A stretch of 64,000 nt of DNA from Semisulcospira habei (GCA_036245525.1 BTPG01000005.1:126417620-126481619); one strand, 5' to 3'; shown: positions 31,864 through 40,712, counted from the stretch's first letter. Translations and numbers: made by a program. The notes: generated from the letters alone by a model not told the origin.

Positions 31864-33268
31864 AGAGAGAGAGATAATGAGTGGACTGAAGCTTCATTAT
31901 CATAATGACTGAGTTAACCCCCTTAATTATAACTTTATTAACCCTCCTTACCCATGTTCTCCGTACAGAGTAAATACCGTTGGAAGTTACCACTCAAACA
32001 TTGATATTAAAACATTTACAATTTTATGTTTCCCCACAGTAATATTTTACGGGGTTAACTCAGTCATAGTGTTAATAATACATCAAATCTTCCCCCCTTC
32101 CCCTCCCATAGACAAAAAAAAAAAAACACCGAACACTCTGGTCAAACCAGTGCTGGTAACCCTGGAGCTATCACATACACAAACACCTCATGTCTACGCT
32201 TGTCTGGTTCTGAAAGACCTCCACCTCCATTCAGGTATATACCCCACCCGGGTCTGCCCTGGGGGACTTGGGTGGGGTTAGGTATTTTTTAGTTCCCAGG
32301 GTCACCCTGGTCAGCCCCACAGGGTGGGTTTTTCTCTCTATTCTGGGGCATGTGTTTCTGTCTACCCTTTGTCCATTCACCTGTATTTGCCTTTTTAAAA
32401 CTCTCCCTACTGTCTGCACTGCCTGTAGCTCTTGATATTGGATGTGTGTTGCTAAATGGTCTTAGCTTTATTTAGGCCCCATGTGTTAGGTTTATTTAAC
32501 GTATTTGACCGGCTGGCGACATACATTCAATGTTCTGGGGTTTTTTGTGGGGTTTTTTTCACAAGCAGTGCAGGCACGTCCTGAGAAAGCCTTGTTGCTG
32601 TCGGGACGTTAAGCAATGTACAATCAATCAACCATTCAGGTATACCATGAATAGGCCTGCAATTATTCACATTTTCATGTCGGGACTAGATTGCTCTATA
32701 CAACCGTTATCGAAATCTTTTCAATCAGATCCATATGCACCCCGCCCGTCACGATATGTACCACACTTGACTCGGTATTCATGAAAACCGGTTTGCCTTT
32801 CCATTGAATGTAAATGGCAAACTTCTACACACAGTCAACCCCACCCCTTTTTCACAAAGAGAGGCCCGTCCTTATGTCAACATTACAAGCACTGACGAAC
32901 GAGCTGACTCACTCTATGTATAAACACCATGAAGTCTTCACAGACACAGAGTTAAAATGAGTTTGCAACCTGTTGGAAAACAGAGAAAGGCTTTAAGTTA
33001 AGATCTTTCTTGTATTTTATGCTGAGGGGGGTGTTTAATGTTGACTGTTATTATGCACTGTACTTAAGAAACTGCTGGTCATAACTACATTTCAAAGGCT
33101 TTGAACTTGATGTTGGAACAGTAATTGATTGACGCTCCTTGAATACACACAGTGAGCGTCATGAGTGGTGTTTTATCTCTCTGCTTTGTTAGACTGCCTG
33201 GTTTTGTCTGCTAATTTTATTCTGCACGTTTTGCACATTACAAACCAGTTTGAACATGACTGGTGGCG
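31864..33268 (+). repeat. Polinton left terminal inverted repeat (with SINE inserted)
   Basis: Matches the complement of 46758-47753 closely over its whole length, apart from a 405-bp interruption (the SINE plus one TSD copy) at 32240-32644. The inner boundary is GACTGGTGGCG at 33258-33268. Within the outer 210 bases two copies of ATGACTGAGTTAACCCC lie in opposite directions (31905-31921 and 32051-32067). Confidence 0.9.
32240..32631 (+). mobile_element. SINE-like element, copy 1 (in Polinton TIR)
   Basis: Body of 392 bp starting TACCCCACCCGGGTCTGCCC and ending GTACAATCAATCAA. It is flanked by the 13-bp duplication CCATTCAGGTATA at 32227-32239 and 32632-32644. The same body with different TSDs occurs at 52992-53370 and 55363-55738. 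All three begin within a few bases of each other, so this is a defined short element rather than random LINE truncations. No open frame and no obvious tRNA-type head; I cannot point to clear A and B boxes. Confidence 0.8.
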
Positions 33269-33357
33269 TGCCTTGGAACTAATGCCTGTTAAGATATTTT
33301 CTAGTATAAAACCAAACCCTGGAGCAAGGCACAGTCAATCATGACTCAATATTCTAA

Positions 33358-33810
33358 AAAAAAAGTGCGATTGTACAAAACTGTCTTCTTCGTAAGCGGC
33401 TGTGTGCTCGTGAGGAAAAAGTGGTTCGTTTTAAAGAAGAATTGGAGAAACTGAATGCTAATGTACAGGAGTTAAACTCAAGTTTAAATAACATTGAAGA
33501 AGAGAAGAAACCTATTTGTGATTCAATAATTGTGTATGAGAATGAAAAAAACTTACAGTCATTGTCAGCTATGATAAAAGAATATGGCAACCTTGAAGGA
33601 AAAGCAGAAAAAATTAAAAGTGCTATTTTTAAAGAGCAGCAAAAAATAAGATTAAAAGAAAAAGATGTACAGATGAATGAAATGGTTGCGAAAAATATCA
33701 CTGACAAAATGAATAAATTAGAAAATGAAAACCCCTTTTTTCTAAAATTGCATACAATTATTGAAAAGAGGAAACAAGAAAAAGCAGCAGCAAGTGGAAG
33801 CAAAGCATAA
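33358..33810 (+). CDS. Polinton small coiled-coil protein, unknown
   Basis: The frame is open from 33358 to 33810. Its main part from 33421 encodes about 129 residues, very rich in Lys and Glu, with heptad-like patterns over nearly the whole length (EELEKLNANVQELNSS, then KAEKIKSAIFKEQQKIRLK). It would form a long coiled coil. There is no ATG near the start of the frame. An ATG at 33341 is in another frame, separated by a run of nine A at 33356-33364, so a slip or indel there may have broken the gene. Function unknown; first gene inside the left TIR. Confidence 0.55.
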   Translation, partial: KKSAIVQNCLLRKRLCAREEKVVRFKEELEKLNANVQELNSSLNNIEEEKKPICDSIIVYENEKNLQSLSAMIKEYGNLEGKAEKIKSAIFKEQQKIRLKEKDVQMNEMVAKNITDKMNKLENENPFFLKLHTIIEKRKQEKAAASGSKA

Positions 33811-33954
33811 ATAATGGAGTAGTTCCACAGTTGCTTACGAAGAACTGAAATATAAGCGGCTTACATTTGCTCTCGACTTTTGAACATACCATCAAATTTT
33901 ACACACCACAGAATATTTTTATCTTAGTGTGGTGTGTTGGAAATTCACTTTCAC

Positions 33955-34176
33955 ATGGTATGCGTTTATTACGCAGCCCGGGAGTGCCATGTTCAAGTGA
34001 TTTTCCTAGGGATGTACCAGCGGCTCAGCACACAAACACACATGAAACTACATCCGAGAGCAATACACCTGTTTGGCTTTGACATGTGGTCTTTGGTACA
34101 TATAGGTGACCACGAAAATTTTTCATCTACAATTGAGCTGTCAAAGGATAATATCCTTTCTGATGAGACTAATTAA
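33955..34176 (+). CDS. Small Polinton ORF, unknown
   Basis: First ATG at 33955 gives about 73 residues ending in TAA at 34174-34176. It is basic and His-rich at first and acidic at the end. A competing frame covers 33867-34082. I recognise no family and see no membrane segment. Kept because Polinton genes are packed and the gap would otherwise be empty. Confidence 0.3.
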   Translation: MVCVYYAARECHVQVIFLGMYQRLSTQTHMKLHPRAIHLFGFDMWSLVHIGDHENFSSTIELSKDNILSDETN

Positions 34177-34251
34177 GTCGAAACAGCTCCTCGTTTCAAA
34201 GGTAAGTGCATTTTTATTTCACTTATTATTAAAAATATATTTTATTATAAA

Positions 34252-34791
34252 ATGAACACAGATGAACTGCTATTATTAAATGATATTGGCGCTGTAGAAA
34301 ACATAGACTTAGATTCGAAAAGGGAAAGACTTTTATCTGTAGTGGTTTCTGGTCATTCCAAAACTTATCTCGGAAAGCAATATTCAACCGAAGATATACA
34401 ATCCCTCACGGCTGATGATTTATTTAAACTTCATTCTAAATATGAACAACACATGGCTTCACTAATGACCCGTGATTTGAGAAAATCAATTGTCTGCTTA
34501 TATTCAAAAGTTGTGAGTTATGCCCTTCCTGTAGACATTGAAAATCTCACAAATGACCTCGAGAGTAACCCCATTGTAACGAGTGCAATTGGTAAATTAG
34601 CTTGCCTTTTATTCTACAGGTTTGGTAATTTGCTGGCTCCTCTGGTAACATTAATTGTAACTAGCAGCCATATCGATTTTACAAAATTAAATTTTGTTGC
34701 TGAACAAAATGGACGACCAACAAACGACCCCACAGATGAACACTGTACCGGACCCTGTCCAGACCCCGATTCACACAGTGACAAAAATTAA
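34252..34791 (+). CDS. Polinton protein with hydrophobic segment, unknown
   Basis: 179 residues from an ATG preceded by TTATTATAAA. The N-terminal half is acidic and helical (MNTDELLLLNDIGAVEN). A hydrophobic stretch FGNLLAPLVTLIVTSSHI at about residues 124-141 may be membrane-associated, and the tail is Pro/Asp-rich. It overlaps the next gene by 83 bases in another frame. I recognise the general position (small genes upstream of the integrase) but not the family. No catalytic motif. Confidence 0.6.
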   Translation: MNTDELLLLNDIGAVENIDLDSKRERLLSVVVSGHSKTYLGKQYSTEDIQSLTADDLFKLHSKYEQHMASLMTRDLRKSIVCLYSKVVSYALPVDIENLTNDLESNPIVTSAIGKLACLLFYRFGNLLAPLVTLIVTSSHIDFTKLNFVAEQNGRPTNDPTDEHCTGPCPDPDSHSDKN

Positions 34792-35185
34792 AAATGAAGG
34801 AAGGGTTCAGGCAGGGAAAAGGTTAGCCGAATGGAACAAGCAGAAAAAGTTACAGCTACAGGCACTAACAGAAAAGGTTCATGTAAGTGACCCGCCGTCA
34901 ACACCGTTAGGACCGTCAGGACCGTCAGAACTGACAGGACACCCAACACCCCTGTCACACCCACATCAAAGTGAAAGACCTTCAACCCAGTCTAATTCTG
35001 AAACAGCAAAATATGTAGTTGCCGCATTTGTTGTCGGATCTGGTTTTGTAGCTTACCAATTATACAAAAAATACAAGCCGCACACTCGTATAGTGACCAA
35101 AAAATTAAACACTCCATCATCAAAAACAGAAGTCTCCACATTGCCAGTAACACCCAAAGCCGTTGATCCATTTTATATGCAGTAA
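34709..35185 (+). CDS. Polinton single-pass membrane protein, unknown
   Basis: Start chosen at the first ATG (34709) rather than the in-frame TTG at 34694. 158 residues: a basic coiled region (KRLAEWNKQKKLQLQAL), a Pro/Ser-rich linker that includes a GPSGPSELTG repeat, then one membrane segment YVVAAFVVGSGFVAYQLY near residues 110-127 followed by basic residues. The layout suggests a tail-anchored or virion membrane protein; that is inference. Confidence 0.6.
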   Translation: MDDQQTTPQMNTVPDPVQTPIHTVTKIKNEGRVQAGKRLAEWNKQKKLQLQALTEKVHVSDPPSTPLGPSGPSELTGHPTPLSHPHQSERPSTQSNSETAKYVVAAFVVGSGFVAYQLYKKYKPHTRIVTKKLNTPSSKTEVSTLPVTPKAVDPFYMQ

Positions 35186-35220
35186 TAAATTTATTATTTT
35201 AATTTTTATTGCCTTAGAAA

Positions 35221-35451
35221 ATGAATGACTCAAAGAATTTAATGAACCTTGTGTATCATTCTGCCATAATCAGTGGATTAGCAGTAGCTTATTCTATGCT
35301 TGCAAAAAGTCTCCTCAAAATGAGGTCTGTAGACTTGAGCAGATTAGACATTGAAGATTCAGTTAAGCTAATTGCAGTTGTTACAGCATCGATTGCGACA
35401 AAAGATTTTCTTGTCAAGCAGGGAATTATTCCCGAAAATGTTTCTATGTAA
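35221..35451 (+). CDS. Small Polinton membrane protein, unknown
   Basis: 76 residues from ATG 35221. Two moderately hydrophobic helices (YHSAIISGLAVAYSMLAKSLL and DSVKLIAVVTASIATKDFLV) flank a basic/acidic hinge. It is 12 bases from the next gene. No family recognised. Confidence 0.55.
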   Translation: MNDSKNLMNLVYHSAIISGLAVAYSMLAKSLLKMRSVDLSRLDIEDSVKLIAVVTASIATKDFLVKQGIIPENVSM

Positions 35452-35462
35452 ATAAAATAAAT

Positions 35463-35747
35463 ATGGCGACGATAGCTGTTATTGTGGGAGGAGCGATGGT
35501 CAACGCCCTCGCATTCAGTGGCTCTAATTATCTCTTTTCTAAAATGGGCAGAGAAGAATCTGCAGAAGAAATGAAGCGTCATAATGAAGCGTCAGAAAAA
35601 TTAGCACAGGCAGAACAGGCGTATGAAAAACAAAGAATTGAGAAACTTGATTTCATCAATGAAAGATTGAGGCTAGAAGGCCACGCACAACATACATTTT
35701 CAAATACAGACGACGCAATCCGTGAGTATTTTTTTAGTCACTGGTAA
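35463..35747 (+). CDS. Conserved small Polinton protein, membrane plus coiled coil
   Basis: 94 residues. It has an N-terminal hydrophobic start with glycines (MATIAVIVGGAMVNALAFSG), then NYLFSKMG and a charged helix ending in the block LDFINERLRLEGHAQHTF. I believe this combination recurs next to the integrase in other invertebrate Polintons (from memory, not checked). Function is unknown; a membrane-associated virion component is possible. Confidence 0.65.
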   Translation: MATIAVIVGGAMVNALAFSGSNYLFSKMGREESAEEMKRHNEASEKLAQAEQAYEKQRIEKLDFINERLRLEGHAQHTFSNTDDAIREYFFSHW

Positions 35748-35751
35748 TGAC

Positions 35752-35898
35752 ATGTCTATACCGAAACCAAAACTAAGTGACTACTATCAACCAAGCTCAG
35801 AACAAAGAAACGGTGAGATAATTTTTGTTCTAGTGGGAATGACATTAGTTTATTTTACAGGAGTTTTCATTGCTAGAAAAAATGACAGCCGAAAATAA
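35752..35898 (+). CDS. 48-residue single-pass membrane mini-protein
   Basis: ATG 35752 to TAA 35896-35898. It has a short Lys/Pro start (MSIPKPKLSDYYQPSSEQ) and then a single membrane helix IIFVLVGMTLVYFTGVFIA followed by a basic end (RKNDSRK). It starts four bases after the previous stop, and its last 17 bases overlap the integrase start, so spacing supports a real gene. It is too short for usual ORF cut-offs. Confidence 0.6.
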   Translation: MSIPKPKLSDYYQPSSEQRNGEIIFVLVGMTLVYFTGVFIARKNDSRK

Positions 35899-36847
35899 AC
35901 TATCAAAAATATATTACTCCCCATCAGGGTACTGGAAAAGTAACACTGCTATTCAGAAATTACATGCCGCTGTGGGCGGAGATATAACACTCAATCAGGT
36001 CAAACAATGGTTACAGAGACAGGCAATTTGGCAAATATATCTCCCTGCTCCAAGAAAAATAACAAGACCCCATTTTCAAAACACATCACCAAATGACACG
36101 CACCAAATGGACCTCCTGTTTCTTCCACACGATACAATAAGAAAGAAACGATACAAGTACGCATTAACTGTCGTAGACATTGCTTCAAGGTATAAAGATG
36201 CCGAACCCATATCTGACAAAACTGCTAACACAGTTGCGAATGCTTTATCAAAAATATATAGTCGAGGCCCTCTGAAATACCCCAGACTTGTGCAGGTTGA
36301 TGACGGATCTGAATTTAAGGGCGCAGTTAATCAGTTATTTGCTAAGCATGGCGTAATAGTCAGACGAGGTATTCCAGGTGTGCACAGATCACAGGCAGTT
36401 GTAGAGAACTTTAACAAACAGTTATCAGAAAGACTTTTCAGTTACCAGTATTCTAAGGAACTCATGCATGACACACGTAACACTGAGTGGGTTAAGAGAT
36501 TACCACATGTGATAAAAGCAATGAACAATGAAGGCCATCCTAAGCCTGCTGATGCTATTAAATTGAAAACAATTACAGAGCCAAAAACAGGACCAACCCC
36601 AGCACCCGACACAAGTTTATTTACTAAACAGGTGAGATATCTATATCAACCTGGAGAATCAGAAAACGACGTGAGGCGCAGGGCGACAGACCCCATCTGG
36701 TCAACGTCTGTACACAATATAAAAAAAATAGTCCCCAATCCTGACGCAACAATATATTACCTGTATGACCCTGTGCCACAGAGGGCATTTATCAGAGAAG
36801 AATTACAGATTATTCCCCCAGACACCGTTACTCATTTCAGTAACTAA
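35882..36847 (+). CDS. Polinton integrase (retroviral-type DDE)
   Basis: 321 residues from ATG 35882 (an in-frame TTG lies at 35870). The N-terminal part is helical (NQVKQWLQRQAIW). The catalytic core has QMDLLFLP with Asp77, VDDGSEFKG with Asp140 and VVENFNKQLSE with Glu175; the last two are 35 residues apart, as in retroviral integrases. The C-terminal SH3/chromo-like part is YLYQPGESENDVRRRATDPIWS ... VYxL-like. It would insert the linear element into host DNA and make the short target duplication. The last 45 bases overlap the 3' end of the polymerase gene on the other strand. Confidence 0.92.
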   Translation: MTAENKLSKIYYSPSGYWKSNTAIQKLHAAVGGDITLNQVKQWLQRQAIWQIYLPAPRKITRPHFQNTSPNDTHQMDLLFLPHDTIRKKRYKYALTVVDIASRYKDAEPISDKTANTVANALSKIYSRGPLKYPRLVQVDDGSEFKGAVNQLFAKHGVIVRRGIPGVHRSQAVVENFNKQLSERLFSYQYSKELMHDTRNTEWVKRLPHVIKAMNNEGHPKPADAIKLKTITEPKTGPTPAPDTSLFTKQVRYLYQPGESENDVRRRATDPIWSTSVHNIKKIVPNPDATIYYLYDPVPQRAFIREELQIIPPDTVTHFSN

Positions 36848-39800
36848 CTCATCAATTAATTCTTCAACCAGTTCATCAGCTATGTCTTCAGATAACTTGA
36901 GCCTGTAATGACCTGGTGCATAAGCTTTTTCCTTACTGAAAAACACACGTTTTGTGTCCCCAACTGCAAGTGACTTTTTGTGTGTTTGGATCATTTCAAG
37001 ATTATGTCTATTTGATCTCAGTGACTTGTTTGGATAATCAGGCATTAATGCACCATCTAACACTTGCTTGTAATGTTCATGACGTATGTCTTTATTTTTT
37101 ATTGCTGTTTTCTTGATACCTTTGGCTTTTGACTGACTTCCCTTTTGGTGCAGTATAGAATACATTTTGGATCTCAGTCCAACGTACTCAACTATTGGCA
37201 CACCATTCAGTTCATCCTTAAACTTTCCAGGCACTTTCTTGTTTTGTGTGCTAAACAGTGGATGATCTTTAGGGTAGTCAGACGTGTCATACATGTGTAA
37301 CTCTGTTTTCATGTCTTCATAAAAGTCTTCAGTACACACATCAATGATCATAGAGTCAGTGTCAGTGTATAACAATCGACACTCAGGATACTTTGGTTTG
37401 AAGTAATCATAATAAAATTCAAGCATCAACAGTTTTGACAACTCAAGAATTGCCATACCAATGAATACTGGCTTGTCCAGTTTAACAATCTTTTTTTTGA
37501 GTGACACTGCATACAATGATGAATGAAACTCTTTATACCCTGTGTACTGTGGCTTACCTGTAAGTTTAATAGCACCCAATTCAGTTGTGACCAGTCTCAC
37601 ATCTTTGCGGTGATGAGGATTTTCCATAGTCTTACCAAAACAGGCATTGTTTATAAGCTTAAAGAAGTCTTTGTCAAATGCAGTGTTGCCGTCTCTGGCA
37701 CGAAGGGTTGTGTTCTTCATTATGTAATCTTTCATGAACGCACTCTGATCAAATTGAATGCCTCTGTGAACTTTCTTTAGTACTAACCCGTATCTGATGT
37801 AAAACTGCAGCAAGCGATAGTCACAAACGTAATTGAATTTGTCATTCAAATTCGGCACAAGTTTAGTGTCTTCTTTTTTCCCTGTCATACTCATTTTCTC
37901 AACTGCCAACGGATAATCATTATGGTAATCATGTAGATGGTGTGGGTACTCCAGGTCTACTTCAAAGATCCAACCCTTCGCGTCGTTTCGGTCAAGATTC
38001 ATAATATTGTTTGTTAACCCTGTTACATCATACTGTGACAAATCATACAGACAAAAGTTTTTCAAGGGCAATAATTCACACATTGCGAACCCATAAAGGT
38101 TATTAGCGTCCAAGTACGTAATGAATGACCTTGACCTTGAGGGGTCAACCCCAAGGTCACCATGACCCGGGCCCGAGGCGTCCAGATATTTATTATTTGC
38201 TCTGGCGTAATTGTTCGCAGCAATACTTATCCCACCCCTCAATCCACGTTCCACCATTTCACCCATCATACGATCAGACAACAGGTCTATAGATATCTTA
38301 CTGGATTTCAAAAATGCATCCCATGTCATGCCAGGACTAGTTATGTAACAAGCAGAGTCAAGCTTGTAGTGTAACAACCCCTTTTCACGGTAACTTTCAA
38401 ATACGTCTGCTAGCAAACAAACGTCTGCTTTCAAGTACTGGTCATGGTAGTCACCAATTGTCTGACACCCCAACTTCCCCCACGCATCAAGAGCATGCTG
38501 GTATTCAGAGTCAGAAATGCCTTTTCCAGTTAGTGTAGAATAAAATTTCTCTTTTGGTGGCAGTCTTGTTTCCTCAAACACAACCCAATGATCAATGTAC
38601 TCATATGGATAAACACCTTTCTTAATCAAGTCTGGTTCAAAATATTTACTTGTTATTGGATACTCAGTCAGTCCTTCTGCAAGACTAGCCAACCCTAAAG
38701 ACAAATGTTGCATGGAGTCATAAAATGCTAATTTGTTGTCCAATCTAAAAGTCAAGTATTTTTCAGTTGTCTGGGCAATACAACTAATTTTTTTGTAAGA
38801 CTCATCTACAGCCTGCATGATAATGTGTGAATCATATCCTTTGAGATTGTGAAAAAAGATTGGTAACTTATATGTCTTAGGATCTGTTTTTAATAATAAG
38901 TTACAATTGTTATGTGCAGCACCTCTGTAACGTCCAGTTATGTGATCATGGTCACGAACTTTATCACCCCCCAGAGGTTGCTCACAGACCCAACACATCT
39001 CAGCTGTATCAAATTTCAGTTTGTCTTCTTCTGTCATCACCAAAGGCATCTGACATGTTGTGAGATATTGTACTACCTGACTGTACAGATGTCTCATTTC
39101 TGTTAAAAACAGACATGCTGCATTTTCACCCCTGTAGATAACAGGCTCTGTATGCTGTCCGTCTGACCTAACAATAATGTATCCAAAAAAACACACCACT
39201 TGGTCACTCAACTTTATAGTCTTTGGTAATGACTCTGGAACAGGACCTTCATATGGTACTACTAATGATTCAAAATCAGCATACACTACAAACGGCAGCT
39301 TTTGCTGATTCCCATAGTTTTTAAAATACACTTGACTACCAGGATCTGGATACTTAAGTACAGTTTGTATGTCATCAGCTGATCTACAATGTAGGATGTG
39401 ATTATGTGCTATTTTAATAGAAGAAAATCTTTGTAAACATTTTTTACAAACTTCCTGTTTGCCATTGTGTTTTGTTGTATGCCCATGAATTAGACGTGAC
39501 ATATTTCTGATAATTGTGTAGTGGAAGTTATTGTCATCTCCTATTAATAACATGTCAACATGTTTATCTTCTGACTGCCCATAGGTTGGTGCCAGTGGTG
39601 ATACTCTAATTGGTTGTAACTTGTTCTCAGACTCATTATCCCACACATACACATTTACAGATATACCAGGATTTAGTTTTTCAAACAAGTCTATGTCCTC
39701 TATTTTAACAGGGAACTCAATGCCACTAAAATCGAGTTCGTTTACAAATTTGATGTAGTTAGATACGCGATCAGGTCTTGTTTTTACAAAGTGTAGTTTA

Positions 39801-40300
39801 GCAAGCACACACCACATGAAACAGAAATTGTCTTTGTTCTGTATATTAACGACAGCCTTTTTGTTTGCAACCTCTGTTGGCAGTGGTATCCATGATTTGC
39901 CTAAAATAGGATGATACCTTGACTGCTTTAGTTGTAGTTCGTGTACATGTCCTTCGTGCCAACCAGACCCCTTCATTTTTGCACTGTCAATTGCCTGGAG
40001 GAAGTCAGGTAATAGTCTGTCTCTAAACACGTTCTCTAATTCCCTTCTTGTGTTAACTGTGTGTTGTCTTGTTGAAATATACGATACAATCACTTCACCG
40101 TCTACTCTAGTAAATTCTATTTTTGCAACAATCTGAATCTTCACACTGCCTGTAAGAAGATTATCTTGTATGACAGAAAAAGATCTTTCTATTGATCCAT
40201 AAACATTATTAGTATTAGATATAGGTAAGTCTGTTGTGTGAAACACGTTTCTTAAGCTTGACGAGCCTGATGAGCCAGGGCTTTGAACATTGTCCGTCAT
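36803..40300 (-). CDS. Polinton protein-primed-type DNA polymerase B
   Basis: 1165 residues, intact. Exonuclease motifs: YADFESL (Asp342, Glu344), NLKGYDS (Asp490) and YLKAD (Asp626). Polymerase motifs: A, LDANNLYG (Asp731); B, KLINNACFGK (881-890); C, YTDTDS (978-983). Between Exo I and Exo II lies an insert with C-x2-C (436/439) and DHDHITGRYRG-x2-H-x2-C, the pattern of phage endonuclease VII zinc/HNH domains. Residues about 150-270 resemble an OTU-like cysteine peptidase (NFCFMW with Cys160; FHYTI with His260), followed by a Cys/His cluster at 285-305. The enzyme replicates the linear element. The start is set by the motif AATAAAAATGAC shared with two other genes. Confidence 0.93.
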   Translation of the reverse strand: MTDNVQSPGSSGSSSLRNVFHTTDLPISNTNNVYGSIERSFSVIQDNLLTGSVKIQIVAKIEFTRVDGEVIVSYISTRQHTVNTRRELENVFRDRLLPDFLQAIDSAKMKGSGWHEGHVHELQLKQSRYHPILGKSWIPLPTEVANKKAVVNIQNKDNFCFMWCVLAKLHFVKTRPDRVSNYIKFVNELDFSGIEFPVKIEDIDLFEKLNPGISVNVYVWDNESENKLQPIRVSPLAPTYGQSEDKHVDMLLIGDDNNFHYTIIRNMSRLIHGHTTKHNGKQEVCKKCLQRFSSIKIAHNHILHCRSADDIQTVLKYPDPGSQVYFKNYGNQQKLPFVVYADFESLVVPYEGPVPESLPKTIKLSDQVVCFFGYIIVRSDGQHTEPVIYRGENAACLFLTEMRHLYSQVVQYLTTCQMPLVMTEEDKLKFDTAEMCWVCEQPLGGDKVRDHDHITGRYRGAAHNNCNLLLKTDPKTYKLPIFFHNLKGYDSHIIMQAVDESYKKISCIAQTTEKYLTFRLDNKLAFYDSMQHLSLGLASLAEGLTEYPITSKYFEPDLIKKGVYPYEYIDHWVVFEETRLPPKEKFYSTLTGKGISDSEYQHALDAWGKLGCQTIGDYHDQYLKADVCLLADVFESYREKGLLHYKLDSACYITSPGMTWDAFLKSSKISIDLLSDRMMGEMVERGLRGGISIAANNYARANNKYLDASGPGHGDLGVDPSRSRSFITYLDANNLYGFAMCELLPLKNFCLYDLSQYDVTGLTNNIMNLDRNDAKGWIFEVDLEYPHHLHDYHNDYPLAVEKMSMTGKKEDTKLVPNLNDKFNYVCDYRLLQFYIRYGLVLKKVHRGIQFDQSAFMKDYIMKNTTLRARDGNTAFDKDFFKLINNACFGKTMENPHHRKDVRLVTTELGAIKLTGKPQYTGYKEFHSSLYAVSLKKKIVKLDKPVFIGMAILELSKLLMLEFYYDYFKPKYPECRLLYTDTDSMIIDVCTEDFYEDMKTELHMYDTSDYPKDHPLFSTQNKKVPGKFKDELNGVPIVEYVGLRSKMYSILHQKGSQSKAKGIKKTAIKNKDIRHEHYKQVLDGALMPDYPNKSLRSNRHNLEMIQTHKKSLAVGDTKRVFFSKEKAYAPGHYRLKLSEDIADELVEELIDELVTEMSNGVWGNNL

Positions 40301-40330
40301 TTTTATTTGTCGGACAAAATAATAAAATAA
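40301..40330 (-). promoter_or_regulatory. Start-proximal motif of the polymerase gene
   Basis: On the coding strand TTTTGTCCGACAAATAAAA precedes the ATG directly. TTTTGT and AATAAAAATGAC are shared with the gene starting at 40681, and AATAAAAATGAC also with the capsid gene at 42621. It may be a late-type promoter at the start codon, as in some large DNA viruses; that is inference. Confidence 0.45.
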
Positions 40331-40336
40331 AAAATA

Positions 40337-40681
40337 TTACCGCTGGCTCACCTTGTGTAATACCACTTTATTAACTGTAACACTGTTAATATAAACATTT
40401 AGTTTGCGCAGTTGTTTAAATATGCTATAACAAACTTCTCCTAACCAACCATAGTTGGTATCATCAACTTTAAAAGTAGGTGTCTTTAAATCAACTGTCA
40501 TGCGCTCCACATCTGGAAGCTCGTCGACATAATCCAAAGTCACACTATATGTAGCATATATTTCTGATGGTGCTGAAAGACTTATGTTAGTCTGTTTGGG
40601 TGATATTAAGTCAGTAAAGTGCATAACATCTTTGAAGCAGTGTGAGATATCAAGCACTTGTATGATTTGTCCGTCTGTCAT
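40337..40681 (-). CDS. Small Polinton protein, unknown
   Basis: 114 residues from ATG 40681, mostly beta-prone with alternating hydrophobics (NISLSAPSEIYATYSVTLDYV) and a C-terminal helix plus strand (YSIFKQLRKLNVYINSVTV). It lies between polymerase and ATPase genes on the same strand, with short AT-rich gaps. A small structural protein is possible, but I recognise no family. Confidence 0.55.
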   Translation of the reverse strand: MTDGQIIQVLDISHCFKDVMHFTDLISPKQTNISLSAPSEIYATYSVTLDYVDELPDVERMTVDLKTPTFKVDDTNYGWLGEVCYSIFKQLRKLNVYINSVTVNKVVLHKVSQR

Positions 40682-40712
40682 TTTTATTGGACAAACAAAA
40701 GAATAAATTAAT
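40682..40712 (-). promoter_or_regulatory. Start-proximal motif
   Basis: Coding strand CTTTTGTTTGTCCAATAAAA directly before ATG. Shares TTTTGT and the AATAAAAATGAC start with the polymerase gene. Confidence 0.45.

Noticed and set aside
32240..32631. Truncated LINE copy instead of a SINE-like element
   Set aside because: Three copies share the same 5' end and none contains coding sequence.
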